A DNA stretch of 16,338 nt from positions 1 through 16,338 of the forward strand of contig JAAAVE010000438.1 of NCBI GenBank assembly GCA_015679605.1, written 5' to 3'. Numbering within the stretch: the stretch's first letter is position 1; each line of letters begins with the position of its first letter. This DNA comes from Podila epigama (taxonomy: Eukaryota > Mortierellomycota > Mortierellomycetes > Mortierellales > Mortierellaceae). The notes under the pieces were generated by a model. It was not told the origin of the DNA, searched no databases, and was given only the letters and a program-made list of their open reading frames with translations. Position numbers and translations under genes: made by a program. Positions 7,590-16,338 of this stretch are shown piece by piece.

Positions 7590-10500
7590 ATGGAAACCAA
7601 AAAGCGGCCCAATGATGACACCCATGGGCCAGAGGTAAACGCTGTTCAGAGCGTTGTGCCTGTCCTTGCCTCTGATTCAAACACTAGCACTCAGCCCATG
7701 GAGATATCGGATACGACGATCGCCAATGATACTACTCCGATCCAGGCCAGTCCTGCTACCGCGACGGCAACAGCGATCGTATCCGAGAGCCCGGCAGTTG
7801 CAGCCCCAGGAGAACCCAATAAACGCGTCAAGCTGACCAAAGAATATGAAAAGTCGGGTGCTGGTTACTCTCCTTCGACCGACGTGATCGATCCGGCCAA
7901 AGAAAAAAAGAATCTCGACGAGTGGGTTGATCACATGTTCGAAGGTAATTGGATATAATGTGTATGTATGCCCAAACGTCAGAAACGATGGTGAAGGTTG
8001 GTTTCAATGCTCATTGTATTTGCTGCACACTGTTTTCCAATAGAAAAAGTAGAGACAACTTCTACTGCCATCGATACGAAGGACACGAAAGGAATGGCTG
8101 ATGCTCCCGCCACACAGGGTAATGCCAATATCCGCTTTGATTACTTTTTTGCCTGCCTATACGTATTATTTTGCTGTACTGACCCGAGAGTACGATGGGA
8201 CTCGTTTTTTTTTTATGATTTAGTAGATGGTGCTGATAATTCGACCACTACGCAACAAAATCAGGAGCTTGTGAACGCCTTGGTGTCGGCAGGCACAGAC
8301 ACAACGAACACACAAAACTTTGCAGACTCTATTCTTGCCGTCTCCTCACTCTCTGAGCCTCTTGTGACAACTTTGGAGACGCTTGAGAATGCAGATCGCT
8401 CAGAGCCAACATCCGCTCCCAACCCTGACCACGGAGTTTCAAATGACAAAAAGGAACCGTCAGTCGCTGAATCAGAGAAATCCGACGTTATCCCTGGACA
8501 CTCCTCTGTACAAGACAAGGAGCGAAGAGAAGAGAAGCTGCATCACACAGCTGACGAGGCGATACCTGATGTGTTGAGGGGCCAATCGACGGCTGGATCT
8601 GCGAAGCAGCCTGTGCCCGAGGCAACCAAGTCGAATGTAGATCTCCAGGCAGCTAGCACGGAGCCTACCACCCAGGAGGTTGCCACTCAGCAGTCTATCA
8701 AGTCTGAAAAAGATGCTGCACTGCCAGATGCGTCCAAAGAAGACAAGGATAACGCACAGAAATCAAGTGATCCCCCCTCAATCCCGGTCGAAAACACTGC
8801 TCAAGACACTAATGTTGCCTCCAACCCCAAAAATGAGTCACAACAAGCGGAAGAAGATGTTGTCATGACTCCGGCCACTCAGGCTCCCGTAGAAGCTGCA
8901 GTAGACGTGCCCATGGCGGATGTAGCTAGCCAGCAGAAGCCTCAGGATCCTCCATTGGCCAAACCGGACAATGTGCAGACGACAACAACACATAAAGACC
9001 AAGGTGCTGAGGCAATTCAAGACTCCAGTCAGGAAGCACCCATCCCATCAAAGCAGCAAACCGATCTTCAGAAGGCAGAACCACCATCGTCGACGAATTC
9101 ACAACAACACCAGCAAGAGCCTCGGTCTGTGGCGTCTACTGTGACTTCTCAAGCACCAGCAGCCGAGAACCGCCATCCAGAGACTCAAACGCAGAGTCTA
9201 CCACCTTTGAGTGCCATCGCAGGATCTCAGTCACTTCCCAGCCTCTCACAGAGCAACAACTCGCTTCAACCATCACGGAGCACCATGTCGCTCTCGGCAC
9301 TGCTTATCAGCAATGAAGATGAAAGTAGCACTCAGAGGCCAGTGGAAAGTAGACGCACGGCATCTAGAGAAATGTTTGATCCATTTGAGACAAGCGCACC
9401 CACGGAGCGTGGCCCTCCTCAACACCATCAACCACGAGGCAATCCTCCTCCAAACCCGTTGCAGCCCTACCCAAAGTTGCCTCAGCAGGCGCAGCAGTCA
9501 CATCTGCAACAGACACAGTCGTCATCGCCACAGCCCCCTCTTGCACCGCAACAACCGGCACCATCACAACAAGGAGGACTTGTCCAATCTCATAGCGCGA
9601 CAAGGTCAGGGCCCAACCAAGCCCAAGCTCCCCGCCACCACGATGCTATGGAGCCATTGTCATCAACATCGCAACAGGCAAACCGCAACCATCGAGGCTA
9701 TAGTCGATCTTCAGGGGACCAGCATGGACATACTCTAGGACGTGTTCAGGACGCTGCTCAGACACCGGTTGCACCCAGGCATCTTGGATCGCGGGATTAT
9801 CCAGCAGATGAAGTCATGGAATCTGGAGGAGTGAGTGCCTATGCTGGACATCACCATCGTTTGGCTTCGCCTGTTGGAATCAGGCCCGCACAGGAAGCTG
9901 TCAATGCTAGTAGTGGCTCGAATGGGAAATTGCCAGGATTAGGCTCTATTACAGGTTTGCCACCGTCCCACAGCCACGATCAACATAGCCGCCAGAGCAA
10001 CTTGCATCGTCAGGAGGGTGCTCACCCACCAGGAGGTGCCCATATGAGTTCGTTTTCACCTATACAGTACCCTCCCTATGGCAATAACGGCCCTGCCCCT
10101 AACGGACATTTGCCATACCCTCCTCCCACCCATTCTGGATACCCCCCACCGGTTCACACAGGCCACCATGGCGGCAACTCTGGGCCGCTAGTTTATCAAG
10201 GCGAATCACCACGCCACCCGCGGTTGATTGTCAAGAATGAGGTTGGCCAGGAACTGGAAGGAAGACCAGAATTTTTCCTTGGTATTTATTGGCCTTTTTT
10301 TTTTTCCTCGTACACGATTGTAGGTTAAACACTACCTGGAAGGAGGTTTGACTAACTTTTTTTCTTGAACATAACAGGGCACTACCGCTATGATCCCTCG
10401 ACACTCTTGCCAAACATGCAAGGAAGAGAAAATAGTTTGTTCGAGGTGCGCGTGGCTTCGACATATCTGACATTTGACAATCCCAAAGTCAGAAAGCGTG

Positions 10501-12436
10501 AACTATGGGGAACTGACATTTACACAGATGACTCTGATGTTGTGGCCAGTAAGTGATAGATGCCAGTTTCGCTAATCGTTCATTTCCCCACGCTTGAGTT
10601 CATGGTTGTTTATAATGCTATAGTGAGCTAATGAAATGTTGTGTTTTTCTAGTGGTCATTCACAGTGGATTCTACATTCCTCCTCTCAGTCCTATGAGTA
10701 CGGAGCAGGATTTGATTCAGCCAACAGGACTACAGCATAATTTTGCATCGCTTACTCAGGTGCACATTTGTCCCGCTTTTGACCTTGCTGTGAGCATTCG
10801 TGTCATGCCCAAGCTTGTCAAGTACCAGGGCAGTATCAAGAATCGCATCAAGAGCAGGACATGGCCCACCAACCATGACGGCGTTAGTTTCAAGATTGAA
10901 TCGATCCGTAAGCTCAACGCAGGAGAGGCGCTGAACAGAGGCAGGAGTCAGAGTAAACGGAGGATAAAGGAGTCTTGCAACGAGCGTCAACGAGTGCTTG
11001 CCAATGTCCATGATGAGACGACAGAGAGTCTTCAGAATGAGCGAGCAATGCGCACAGCCACTTTTGAATTCACACAGCAAGGGTACCCATGGTAGGAAGT
11101 GCCGACATTTTTTCTAGTTTGTAATCGTAGGGTGCTTGTATGGCGTTTGAATGTGCATACCTACAAATCCTCATTCTCTTTTTTCGGTATATTAATATCA
11201 CTCACATTCTCATGATCTCACTCTCTTCCGACAAATCAATTCGTCATCTTAAATAGCTTCAAGTATACTCCTGAGCTCGTAATGGATCGACATGATGGTC
11301 TCTCGCGGAAATGGACGAGCTGGCGCTTAAAGACGGCGGTGCTTGTGCTGGAGAACGATGAAGAGCGATATGAGATTTCTCTTCAGCACCAGGCTGGGAC
11401 CGAATCCAGGCGATTTGATCTGTACCGGTTCGCAGTTATTTCACCGCGCGTTTCGCTCCCAAGCGAGAAAGCGTATCCGCTGAAGCCTCAGGATTTGGTG
11501 GACGTTCTGTACGAGGATCTGGACTGGCAAGATTTTGAATGGGTTGAACGTGGAGTTGTGATTCAACCCACTAGTCGGCCAAAGAAGCCCGAGGCAATAG
11601 CAATGGAAGGTGTGGAATCAACAGCCAACGGCTCACAAGGAGGTACCTCTGTCATGGATGTGGATAGAGGAGAGAGTGGCCCTAACCAGAACTCTGGTGT
11701 CCAAGAGACGCCACAACAAGAAGGCGTGTTTTGTGTTGTGAACCGACTCTTTTGGAGGGCCATAAATGAAGATCATACCAATAAGGAGGTGTATCCCAAA
11801 GAACGGGTACTCAAGGAGCCATCGGCAGCAGTCGCACCTGTTTCTGCGTCGGGGCATGCACCAGGGCCTGCGCCAGCGACCACAGCAGCTGTAGTGGAGA
11901 AGCAGCGCACATCCGAGGTTTCAACAATTTCCGCGCCAAAGACCACGACAGGATCGAGCGTCTATGACTCCGTTACTACAGTGCAGCCAGGTTCGAATGG
12001 TCCAAATGTTGAAAGACCCTCTGTAAGCGATATACCGTCAACCTCTACGCTGGCAGTAGGGACTGCAAGTAAATCGGCCCCGGCTCCAAACATGGTGTCT
12101 GCAGCAACAGGCGAGCAAACACAGGGACGAGTAGTTGAATCAGGACAAAAGGATGCGCCGGGTCAGGATGCTGCGATGGAGCGACAACAGCAACAGCAAC
12201 AACAAGAACAGCAACAGGCACCAAAGACAGCAGCGGCGACGATACCGGTGTCGGTTACCCCTGATTCATCGACAGCAGCTCCCGTTCAGACAGTACCGAC
12301 ACCCGCCGATCATCAGCCTGCACAAGCGGACCCTCGGCCGTCAGCGCATGCCAATGCGGCTGCTACGACTAAACCAGCAACAACTGTTGAGCGTGAAGAA
12401 GGCGAGCTGGAGGAGGGCGAAATTGCCTCAGACTGA
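7590..12436 (+). CDS. Rxt3-domain protein, putative Rpd3L/Clr6 histone deacetylase complex subunit (6 exons)
   Basis: Rxt3 proteins are nuclear subunits of the large Rpd3/Clr6 histone deacetylase complex, which represses transcription. Exons are 7590-7944, 8044-8118, 8224-10281, 10378-10548, 10653-11091 and 11257-12436, giving 1425 residues. All introns are GT-AG (96-165 nt) and all phases agree. The Rxt3 region spans about residues 815-1135: EFFLGHYRYDPSTLLP, then KRELWGTDIYTDDSDVVA (about 869-886), IHSGFYIPP, LVKYQGSIKNRIKSRTW and HDGVSFKIESI. Around it lie long disordered arms rich in S, T, P and Q. A c-Myc-like nuclear signal PNKRVKL is at 76-82; a polyQ block sits near 1342-1353 and an acidic end EEGELEEGEI at about 1413-1422. 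The start has a good context (ACAATGG). It is far longer than yeast Rxt3, the excess lying in the low-complexity arms. A 28-residue F/W-containing stretch at 11726-11809 interrupts the low-complexity tail and could be a missed intron, although its splice sites are weak. Confidence 0.85.
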
Positions 12437-13288
12437 AAGCAAACAGCCACAGAAACCTGATTTGAATTAAAGCGACCATACTAATTTTTGATTGTCTTTT
12501 TGTTGTTTCTTCGTTGTGGGAAGAATGTTTGGTCTATGCAAAAGCGTTGGAACGGATTTTCTTTTCGGTTGTTGGATTGGAGCATCCTTATGCCGCGATT
12601 AAAAAAACAAAATGCTCACTGCAACGTTCGCACTTCTGTCCAACCTACACACATGCTGAAAAGAAGCAATTGGACTAAACTTGTCATCTGTAGCCCTCTA
12701 TCTGCCTCTTCAATGGTCCCATGGTCCCATAAGTAGCGCCATGTCACCCCCCTCTTTTCAAGAGATCCAAAAGTCATCCCTCCTTGCCATGTTCCCCTCT
12801 CCTTTCTCACTCTCCTACTGCCACGACGTCTCCCAGTCTCTCCCCTTTTAACATAATGGATCAGACAAGAAAAGGGGAGGAGGATTCCCAACATTTCAAC
12901 TCCACTTATGCCGAGTTTGCCAAGGAAAGTGAGTGAGGTGTATATGAGGGGGGGCATGAGGCTTTTGAACAAAAGGACAAAAGTACACTATGGGGTTTCC
13001 AAGACGTTCGATTATGCATTCAAACGATAGATGGATCACTCGGGATAGGAGGGTCTTCTTGTCGACACCAATGACTTTCTCTTTCTCTTTCTCTTTCTCT
13101 CTTTTTTTTGTCGACAATCCAGCCCTACCTATTCTACCACAACGCTCAATTTCCTCCACTGGTTAACCTCCACCAAGCAAAAAACGACAGGCATCCTCGA
13201 TAGTCCTGTGCCCTTTCTCAAAAGGAGAACAGATCAAATATTTCTTTCTCGCTTGCACTCTCACTATTACAACACCAGATAATTGGAG
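12437..13288. other. Intergenic region upstream of the Kre9-like gene
   Basis: About 850 bases without a supported gene. It holds the Rxt3 gene 3' flank, a doubled atggtccc (12713-12728), a C/T-rich stretch (12690-12850), and a CTTTCT hexamer array flanked by two copies of the palindrome TGTCGACA (13060-13116). The 118-codon minus-strand frame at 12616-12972 is the complement of the C/T-rich stretch and has no family resemblance. Confidence 0.6.
13060..13116 (+). repeat. CTTTCT array between two TGTCGACA palindromes
   Basis: TGTCGACA occurs at 13060-13067 and 13109-13116; it is its own reverse complement. Between them are four exact CTTTCT hexamers (13075-13098) running into a T-rich tract. 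The element lies about 170-230 bases upstream of the Kre9-like start and may be part of its promoter. Confidence 0.7.
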
Positions 13289-14045
13289 ATGTGCTCTGTT
13301 CCTGGATACGTATTCTGTTTGACATTGCTTCTAACATTCGCGTCGGCTGTCTTTGGTAACAATTGGACATGAGAATGGCACCTTTTCATAATTTTTTTTT
13401 CCGACTTGAAAGTCAACTAGGAAAGAAAGTATGAAAAACTCATGTAAGCACAAATGTTCTTTTCCACAACCTAGCCAATGTGTCTATTCTTTCACCAAAT
13501 TCAGCTTCATTCGTACGGGCTGGTGATCAGTTACAAGTGTCTTGGTCGTACTCAGAGCCATACCCTGCAACGATCTCCATCGAACTTGTCGACACTGTAA
13601 AGCGCATTATTTTTTTTTTCTTTTCGGTTGAAAGCGACAAATGGACTTCAAAAGGACGTATGATAAATATGTATTTTGTTGACAGGACCTGTCACTCACT
13701 CGTTATTTCTCTCAAAAAAAATGCCCTCTCCTATCCTAGTCAAAGCGCCTGTTTAACGGTCCGTTATCAATCCTGTCGAACCTGCCAACAACACAAGGAG
13801 TAGCCACTTGGAATGTCCCCAAGGTTGGGTTCGTAGGCGGCAACTTTTCAGTGCATCTGATCTCCAACAATGGAGGTACTGCCTTGATTCTCGCCGAGGG
13901 TCAGGTCTTTGAAGTCAAACCTGAAGGAGCACCATATCCTTCGTCGTCAAGCAATGGTCAGAGCGTGTTAGCCTCCAAGAGATCGACTCTTGCTGAAAGG
14001 ATCATCTTGATAGCTGTTATTGCTATTGTACTCTCCACATTTTGA
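13289..14045 (+). CDS. Secreted, probably GPI-anchored Kre9/Knh1-like (PF10342-type) protein (3 exons)
   Basis: Small cell-surface protein with an Ig-like domain of the Kre9/Knh1 family, members of which are linked to beta-1,6-glucan and wall assembly; the exact role here is unknown. Exons are 13289-13355, 13475-13596 and 13740-14045, giving 164 residues. Introns: 13356-13474 (GTAACA...TAG) and 13597-13739 (GTAAAG...TAG). Residues 1-22 form a signal peptide (VFCLLTL-like core ending FASAVFA). The domain follows: NVSILSPNSASFVRAGDQ, QVSWSY, ATISIELVD, VATWNVPKVG and FSVHLISNNGGT, the usual beta-strand pattern ending near residue 120. A Ser/Gly/Asn-rich linker holds a possible anchor site, and the tail ERIILIAVIAIVLSTF is a C-terminal hydrophobic signal without cytosolic residues, as in GPI proteins. 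The signal-peptide exon is separate from the domain exons. An alternative acceptor at 13685 in intron 2 leads to an in-frame stop and is disfavoured. Confidence 0.85.
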
Positions 14046-14429
14046 AAAAATAAATTAAAATATAAATACTAAAAACATGGCGGCGAATATCCTGAATCCA
14101 ATGTTTTTGGGTTTCTTTTTTTAAAAAAAAAAAAAAAAATGAATAGTGTATTTATTTCATGGTGAGGTTTCAAAGAGATGTATAAAAATGAATGCTGATT
14201 TCCTGGGTTGTGCTATGGTACAGTGTCAAAAGATGATGAATCCATGATCCTGTAAGGGCTAAGGAGGCAAGTAAAGAACGGGTGCATGGTATGCTTTTTG
14301 CTTTCCCCCCATTGTGAGTGTGTGTAATAGTGTTAGCATGCCTTTCCCCTTCTCTCTCATATTTGAGATATTGTTCGCCAAATCTTTGCACCTTACAAAA
14401 AACTTCCTGAAAAAAAAGGTCTGATCTTT
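14046..14429. other. Convergent intergenic region between Kre9-like and UPF0390 genes
   Basis: 384 bases of 3' flank for both genes. It has A/T-rich strings with AATAAA-like sequences at 14048-14066 (plus strand), an A-run around 14123-14138 and no supported gene. Confidence 0.6.
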
Positions 14430-15026
14430 TTACTTCTTGCCAGCAGGCTTGGCCTTGGTGGGCATGGCCTTGATAGTCTTTCCAGTAGAGACCTTGGGCA
14501 TACCACCAGCCTTCTTCTTTCCGCCAGCCTTACGTTCAGCAGCCAATCCAGCATCCGCCAAACTCTTCATGATGGTAAGCTTTCCTGTAGCACCAGCTCG
14601 GGTCGCCATGACTGTCTCAATGTTTTTGTTGATCTGGGCCGAGAGTTTCTATGTGATTGTGAAGAAGAAGAAAAAAAATGGAATCTGGGTCAACGCGCAA
14701 GTCTTTGATATATATATTTTTTTGTGAGGAGAGGCATAGTATTGCTAGGCGATGAACGTCTTTTTGGCATACCTTCTGAGTAGTCTTTTGCTTGATCAAA
14801 ACGTTGCTCTTGGGGGCATAGGATCTGGCTAAAAAAAACAAAAAACGATGTGTCAAAAAGCCATATCAAATACAAACAAGTTTTTATGACCTTTTTATTC
14901 CATAAAACAACACAATCTTGAAAATGAGAAAATGGGAAACTTGCCTCCTTTCCGGAGAAGACCAGTGTTCTGCTTCTTGATGCTGTCCTTGGAGACATTG
15001 CTCTTCTTGATGACTTTTTGTGCCAT
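14430..15026 (-). CDS. UPF0390 / DUF2462 family small basic protein (3 exons)
   Basis: A lysine-rich 118-residue protein related to human C19orf53 and fungal UPF0390 members, thought to be nuclear or nucleolar; biochemical function is not established. Exons on the minus strand: 15026-14945, 14828-14773 and 14648-14430. The start MAQKVIKK, then LLRKGARSYAPKSNVLIKQK (about residues 24-43) and KLSAQINKNIE matches the family core (MAQ..., RKG-R-IAPKK, QQKLKK-L---I-K-IE). The C-terminal 45 residues are Lys/Gly/Ala-rich (AGGKKKAGG, AKPAGKK), as in family tails. Intron 1 appears to start with GC, in the context AG|GCAAGT, the accepted non-canonical donor, and ends TAG. Intron 2 is GTATGC...TAG. Without intron 1 the frame runs into a stop after 19 unrelated residues. 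It is divergent from the 58-codon gene, with 223 bases between starts. Confidence 0.82.
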
Positions 15027-15249
15027 TGTTTGTGAATCTGTTTTGCTGTTGTTTGTTTGAAAGAAGGCGTTGTGTTTTTTTTTTTTTTTTTTTTTTTTGG
15101 ATGAATACAGTTGAGTGGGTATCACGTGGTCAGATCAGAGCCAACTTTTACTGTTGCCCAGTTTGGGCATTCATCACTTGCATGCCTTTTTTTTCTCCAC
15201 AGGAACAAATTCCAAGGAACAAGGAAACACTCTCAAAAAAAAAAAACAG
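15027..15249. promoter_or_regulatory. Divergent promoter with T24 tract and CACGTG E-box
   Basis: The 223 bases between the UPF0390 start (minus) and the 58-codon gene (plus). It contains a run of 24 T (15075-15098) and a perfect CACGTG palindrome at 15123-15128, the core bound by Cbf1/USF-type bHLH factors. A strong splice-acceptor-like string (ttttttttctccacag, ending 15202), with a possible donor GTATCA at 15119, suggests the plus-strand gene may have an intron in its leader. Confidence 0.55.
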
Positions 15250-15426
15250 ATGTCATTACCCAATCTCCGTCGCATCTTTGCTTCTTCACGGACACCTGAG
15301 GAGGAGGCTCAAATCTCTCGTTCAGCATTCTTCAAGTTCTCAGGCTACATTCTTTCTTGTGCATTCATCACTTGGGTCGCTTCAAAGCAAGGCGCCCATC
15401 TCCGACTTGGCTCTGGCGGTGCCTAG
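15250..15426 (+). CDS. Small single-pass membrane protein, 58 residues, function unknown
   Basis: Not recognised. The frame runs ATG 15250 to TAG 15424-15426, starting MSLPNLRRIFASSR and ending LRLGSGGA. Residues 5-14 form a short basic stretch resembling a mitochondrial targeting helix, residues 15-21 are acidic (TPEEEAQ), and residues 27-45 (FFKFSGYILSCAFITWVAS) form one hydrophobic segment, followed by a short basic tail. This layout is common in small mitochondrial membrane subunits, such as small TOM or respiratory-complex subunits; PEE before the membrane segment faintly recalls Tom5, but I cannot assign it. The coding case rests on a sensible membrane-protein composition, a C-ending codon tendency, and a position divergent from UPF0390 with its own promoter. 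A leader intron is possible. Confidence 0.6.
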   Translation: MSLPNLRRIFASSRTPEEEAQISRSAFFKFSGYILSCAFITWVASKQGAHLRLGSGGA

Positions 15427-16075
15427 TGGAAAAAAAAACAAGTTGGGGCACTTACAAGACGTTTTACAGTAGCCTCAAGGGAAAAAAAAGCCATTGTACA
15501 AAATTGTGGAGTCGTTTGAAAAAAAAAACCTGTTGCTGATACTGGAAGCAGAAGAAGGAAAGGACTTCCCACCCTTACCCTCTATACCCGAAATACACGT
15601 TCTCTTGCGTTTTGCAAAAAAAAAAAGTTACAAAGGTAGTTACACAGTCCCCAGGATGAATCGTTTCAGTCATGGTCTTTTTTCAAAATATCTGTGCAAT
15701 GCTGACATGCTCACGGTATGGTTCTATTAGGACTATATTCACATAGATCTGGATCATGGATAACATGGAAGCCAACAATAAAAAAAGCCTGGAAAAATAT
15801 ACGCAGAGTGGATCATTTTTATTGTACATTGGACTGGCTTTAGAAAAAGGAAAGAAAAGGAAAGAAAAGAACGAGTATGAAGAACGAGTGAAAGAAGATG
15901 AAGGCACTTCTAGTATGGAAAATGAAAAACGATATGCTGAGGATGCTGGATCGGGATGCTTATGATCCCTCTAGTCTTTCAAAAACGCAGTGATCAAGTG
16001 GATTAAAGCATAGACAGACAACCAAGGATGCAAAAGTCGTTTGCCCCTGTTGAGTGTTATTTTTGCGCAAAACGA
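15427..16075. other. Convergent region between the two small genes at the right edge
   Basis: About 650 bases of A-rich DNA between the 58-codon gene (plus) and the 66-codon gene (minus). Seven- to eleven-base A runs recur (15430, 15482, 15521, 15618, 15780). A purine stretch at 15844-15869 repeats ggaaagaaaa twice. Open frames at 15494-15730 and 15756-15965 are A-rich, without family resemblance; the latter encodes a charged 69-residue low-complexity peptide. Neither is called. Confidence 0.55.
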
Positions 16076-16276
16076 TTAATGGTGGCGCTTGGACTCGAGA
16101 CGCAGCTTTTCATGGACTTGAGTGACCTGATGGGCAATGCTAGTGGGAGCAGAATGGATGGCGGTGCCTTGGGACAAGAAGTGCTGGAGCTGGGCGACAG
16201 TCTCGGCAGTGGTCAAGGGGCGAGACTCGATGACCTCGAGCTTCAATGGTGGTGGGGCAGCACGAGCAGTAGACAT
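16076..16276 (-). CDS. Unrecognised 66-residue protein with strong codon bias
   Basis: Not recognised. Single exon on the minus strand, ATG at 16276 to TAA at 16076-16078. The protein begins MSTARAAPPPLKLEVIESRP and continues with two probable helices: TTAETVAQLQHFLSQ (about 22-36) and SIAHQVTQVHEKLRLE (about 46-61), ending in a basic ESKRHH. There is no signal peptide, membrane segment or cysteine. Codons are strongly C-ending (GCC, GTC, CTC, CGC), like the histones and uL15, which argues for a real, well-expressed gene. Upstream on the minus strand is a C/A-rich leader with CTACAA before ATG, a good fungal start context. A ribosome-biogenesis or mitochondrial role would suit such a small helical protein, but that is a guess. 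More exons beyond the window cannot be excluded, although the frame is complete. Confidence 0.68.
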   Translation of the reverse strand: MSTARAAPPPLKLEVIESRPLTTAETVAQLQHFLSQGTAIHSAPTSIAHQVTQVHEKLRLESKRHH

Positions 16277-16338
16277 TTGTAGAATGGAGTGAAGACAATG
16301 GTATTGGTTGTATTAATGCAAACACACTCAAAGAGACT

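Noticed and set aside
12616-12972. 118-codon minus-strand frame
   Set aside because: Complement of a C/T-rich promoter stretch, no recognisable domain, no supporting splice or start context.
15756-15965. 69-codon charged frame (Lys/Glu-rich)
   Set aside because: Low-complexity A-rich DNA in a convergent 3' region; composition explains the open frame.

Overview
This window is nuclear DNA of a filamentous fungus. Most genes are interrupted by short introns, nearly all about 95-205 nt with GT-AG ends, several with a TACTAAC- or TACTGAC-like branch site. The histones and ribosomal protein show strong C-ending codon bias, and intergenic DNA is rich in A/T homopolymer runs. The histone H3 sequence mixes fungal and metazoan-type residues, and the ERV14, GMF and UPF0390 relatives are recognisably but distantly fungal. 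This fits an early-diverging lineage (Mucoromycota/Mortierellomycota-like). That placement is an inference and was not tested by any search.

Layout, left to right: the 3' part of a histone H3 gene (+, cut by the window edge); a three-exon glia maturation factor/AIM7 gene (+); a six-exon cornichon/ERV14 gene (-), convergent with GMF; a ribosomal protein uL15 (L27a) gene (+) sharing a promoter of about 290 bp with ERV14 and holding a 639-nt intron; a four-unit minisatellite; a divergent H2B (-)/H2A (+) pair with a shared promoter of 787 bp; about 1.2 kb of non-coding DNA; a large six-exon gene (+) for a 1425-residue Rxt3-domain protein, an Rpd3L/Clr6-type histone deacetylase complex subunit; a small three-exon gene (+) for a secreted, probably GPI-anchored Kre9/Knh1-like protein; a three-exon UPF0390/DUF2462 nucleolar-type protein gene (-) with a likely GC-AG intron; a 58-codon single-membrane-span protein gene (+) divergent from it; and a 66-codon unrecognised protein gene (-) at the right edge.

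The genes do not form a pathway. They are ordinary housekeeping genes for chromatin (H3, H2A, H2B, Rxt3), translation or ribosome assembly (uL15, perhaps UPF0390), secretion and cell wall (ERV14, Kre9-like) and actin (GMF). I found no mobile element, CRISPR array, tRNA, rRNA or biosynthetic cluster, and no clear undescribed system. The best leads are regulatory: a histone promoter carrying an MCB box next to an E2F-type box, paired E-boxes in an inverted repeat in the ERV14/L27a promoter, and several short tandem arrays in promoters. Two small, probably expressed proteins also lack a recognised function. Multi-exon gene models were assembled by hand from splice signals, reading phase and family resemblance.
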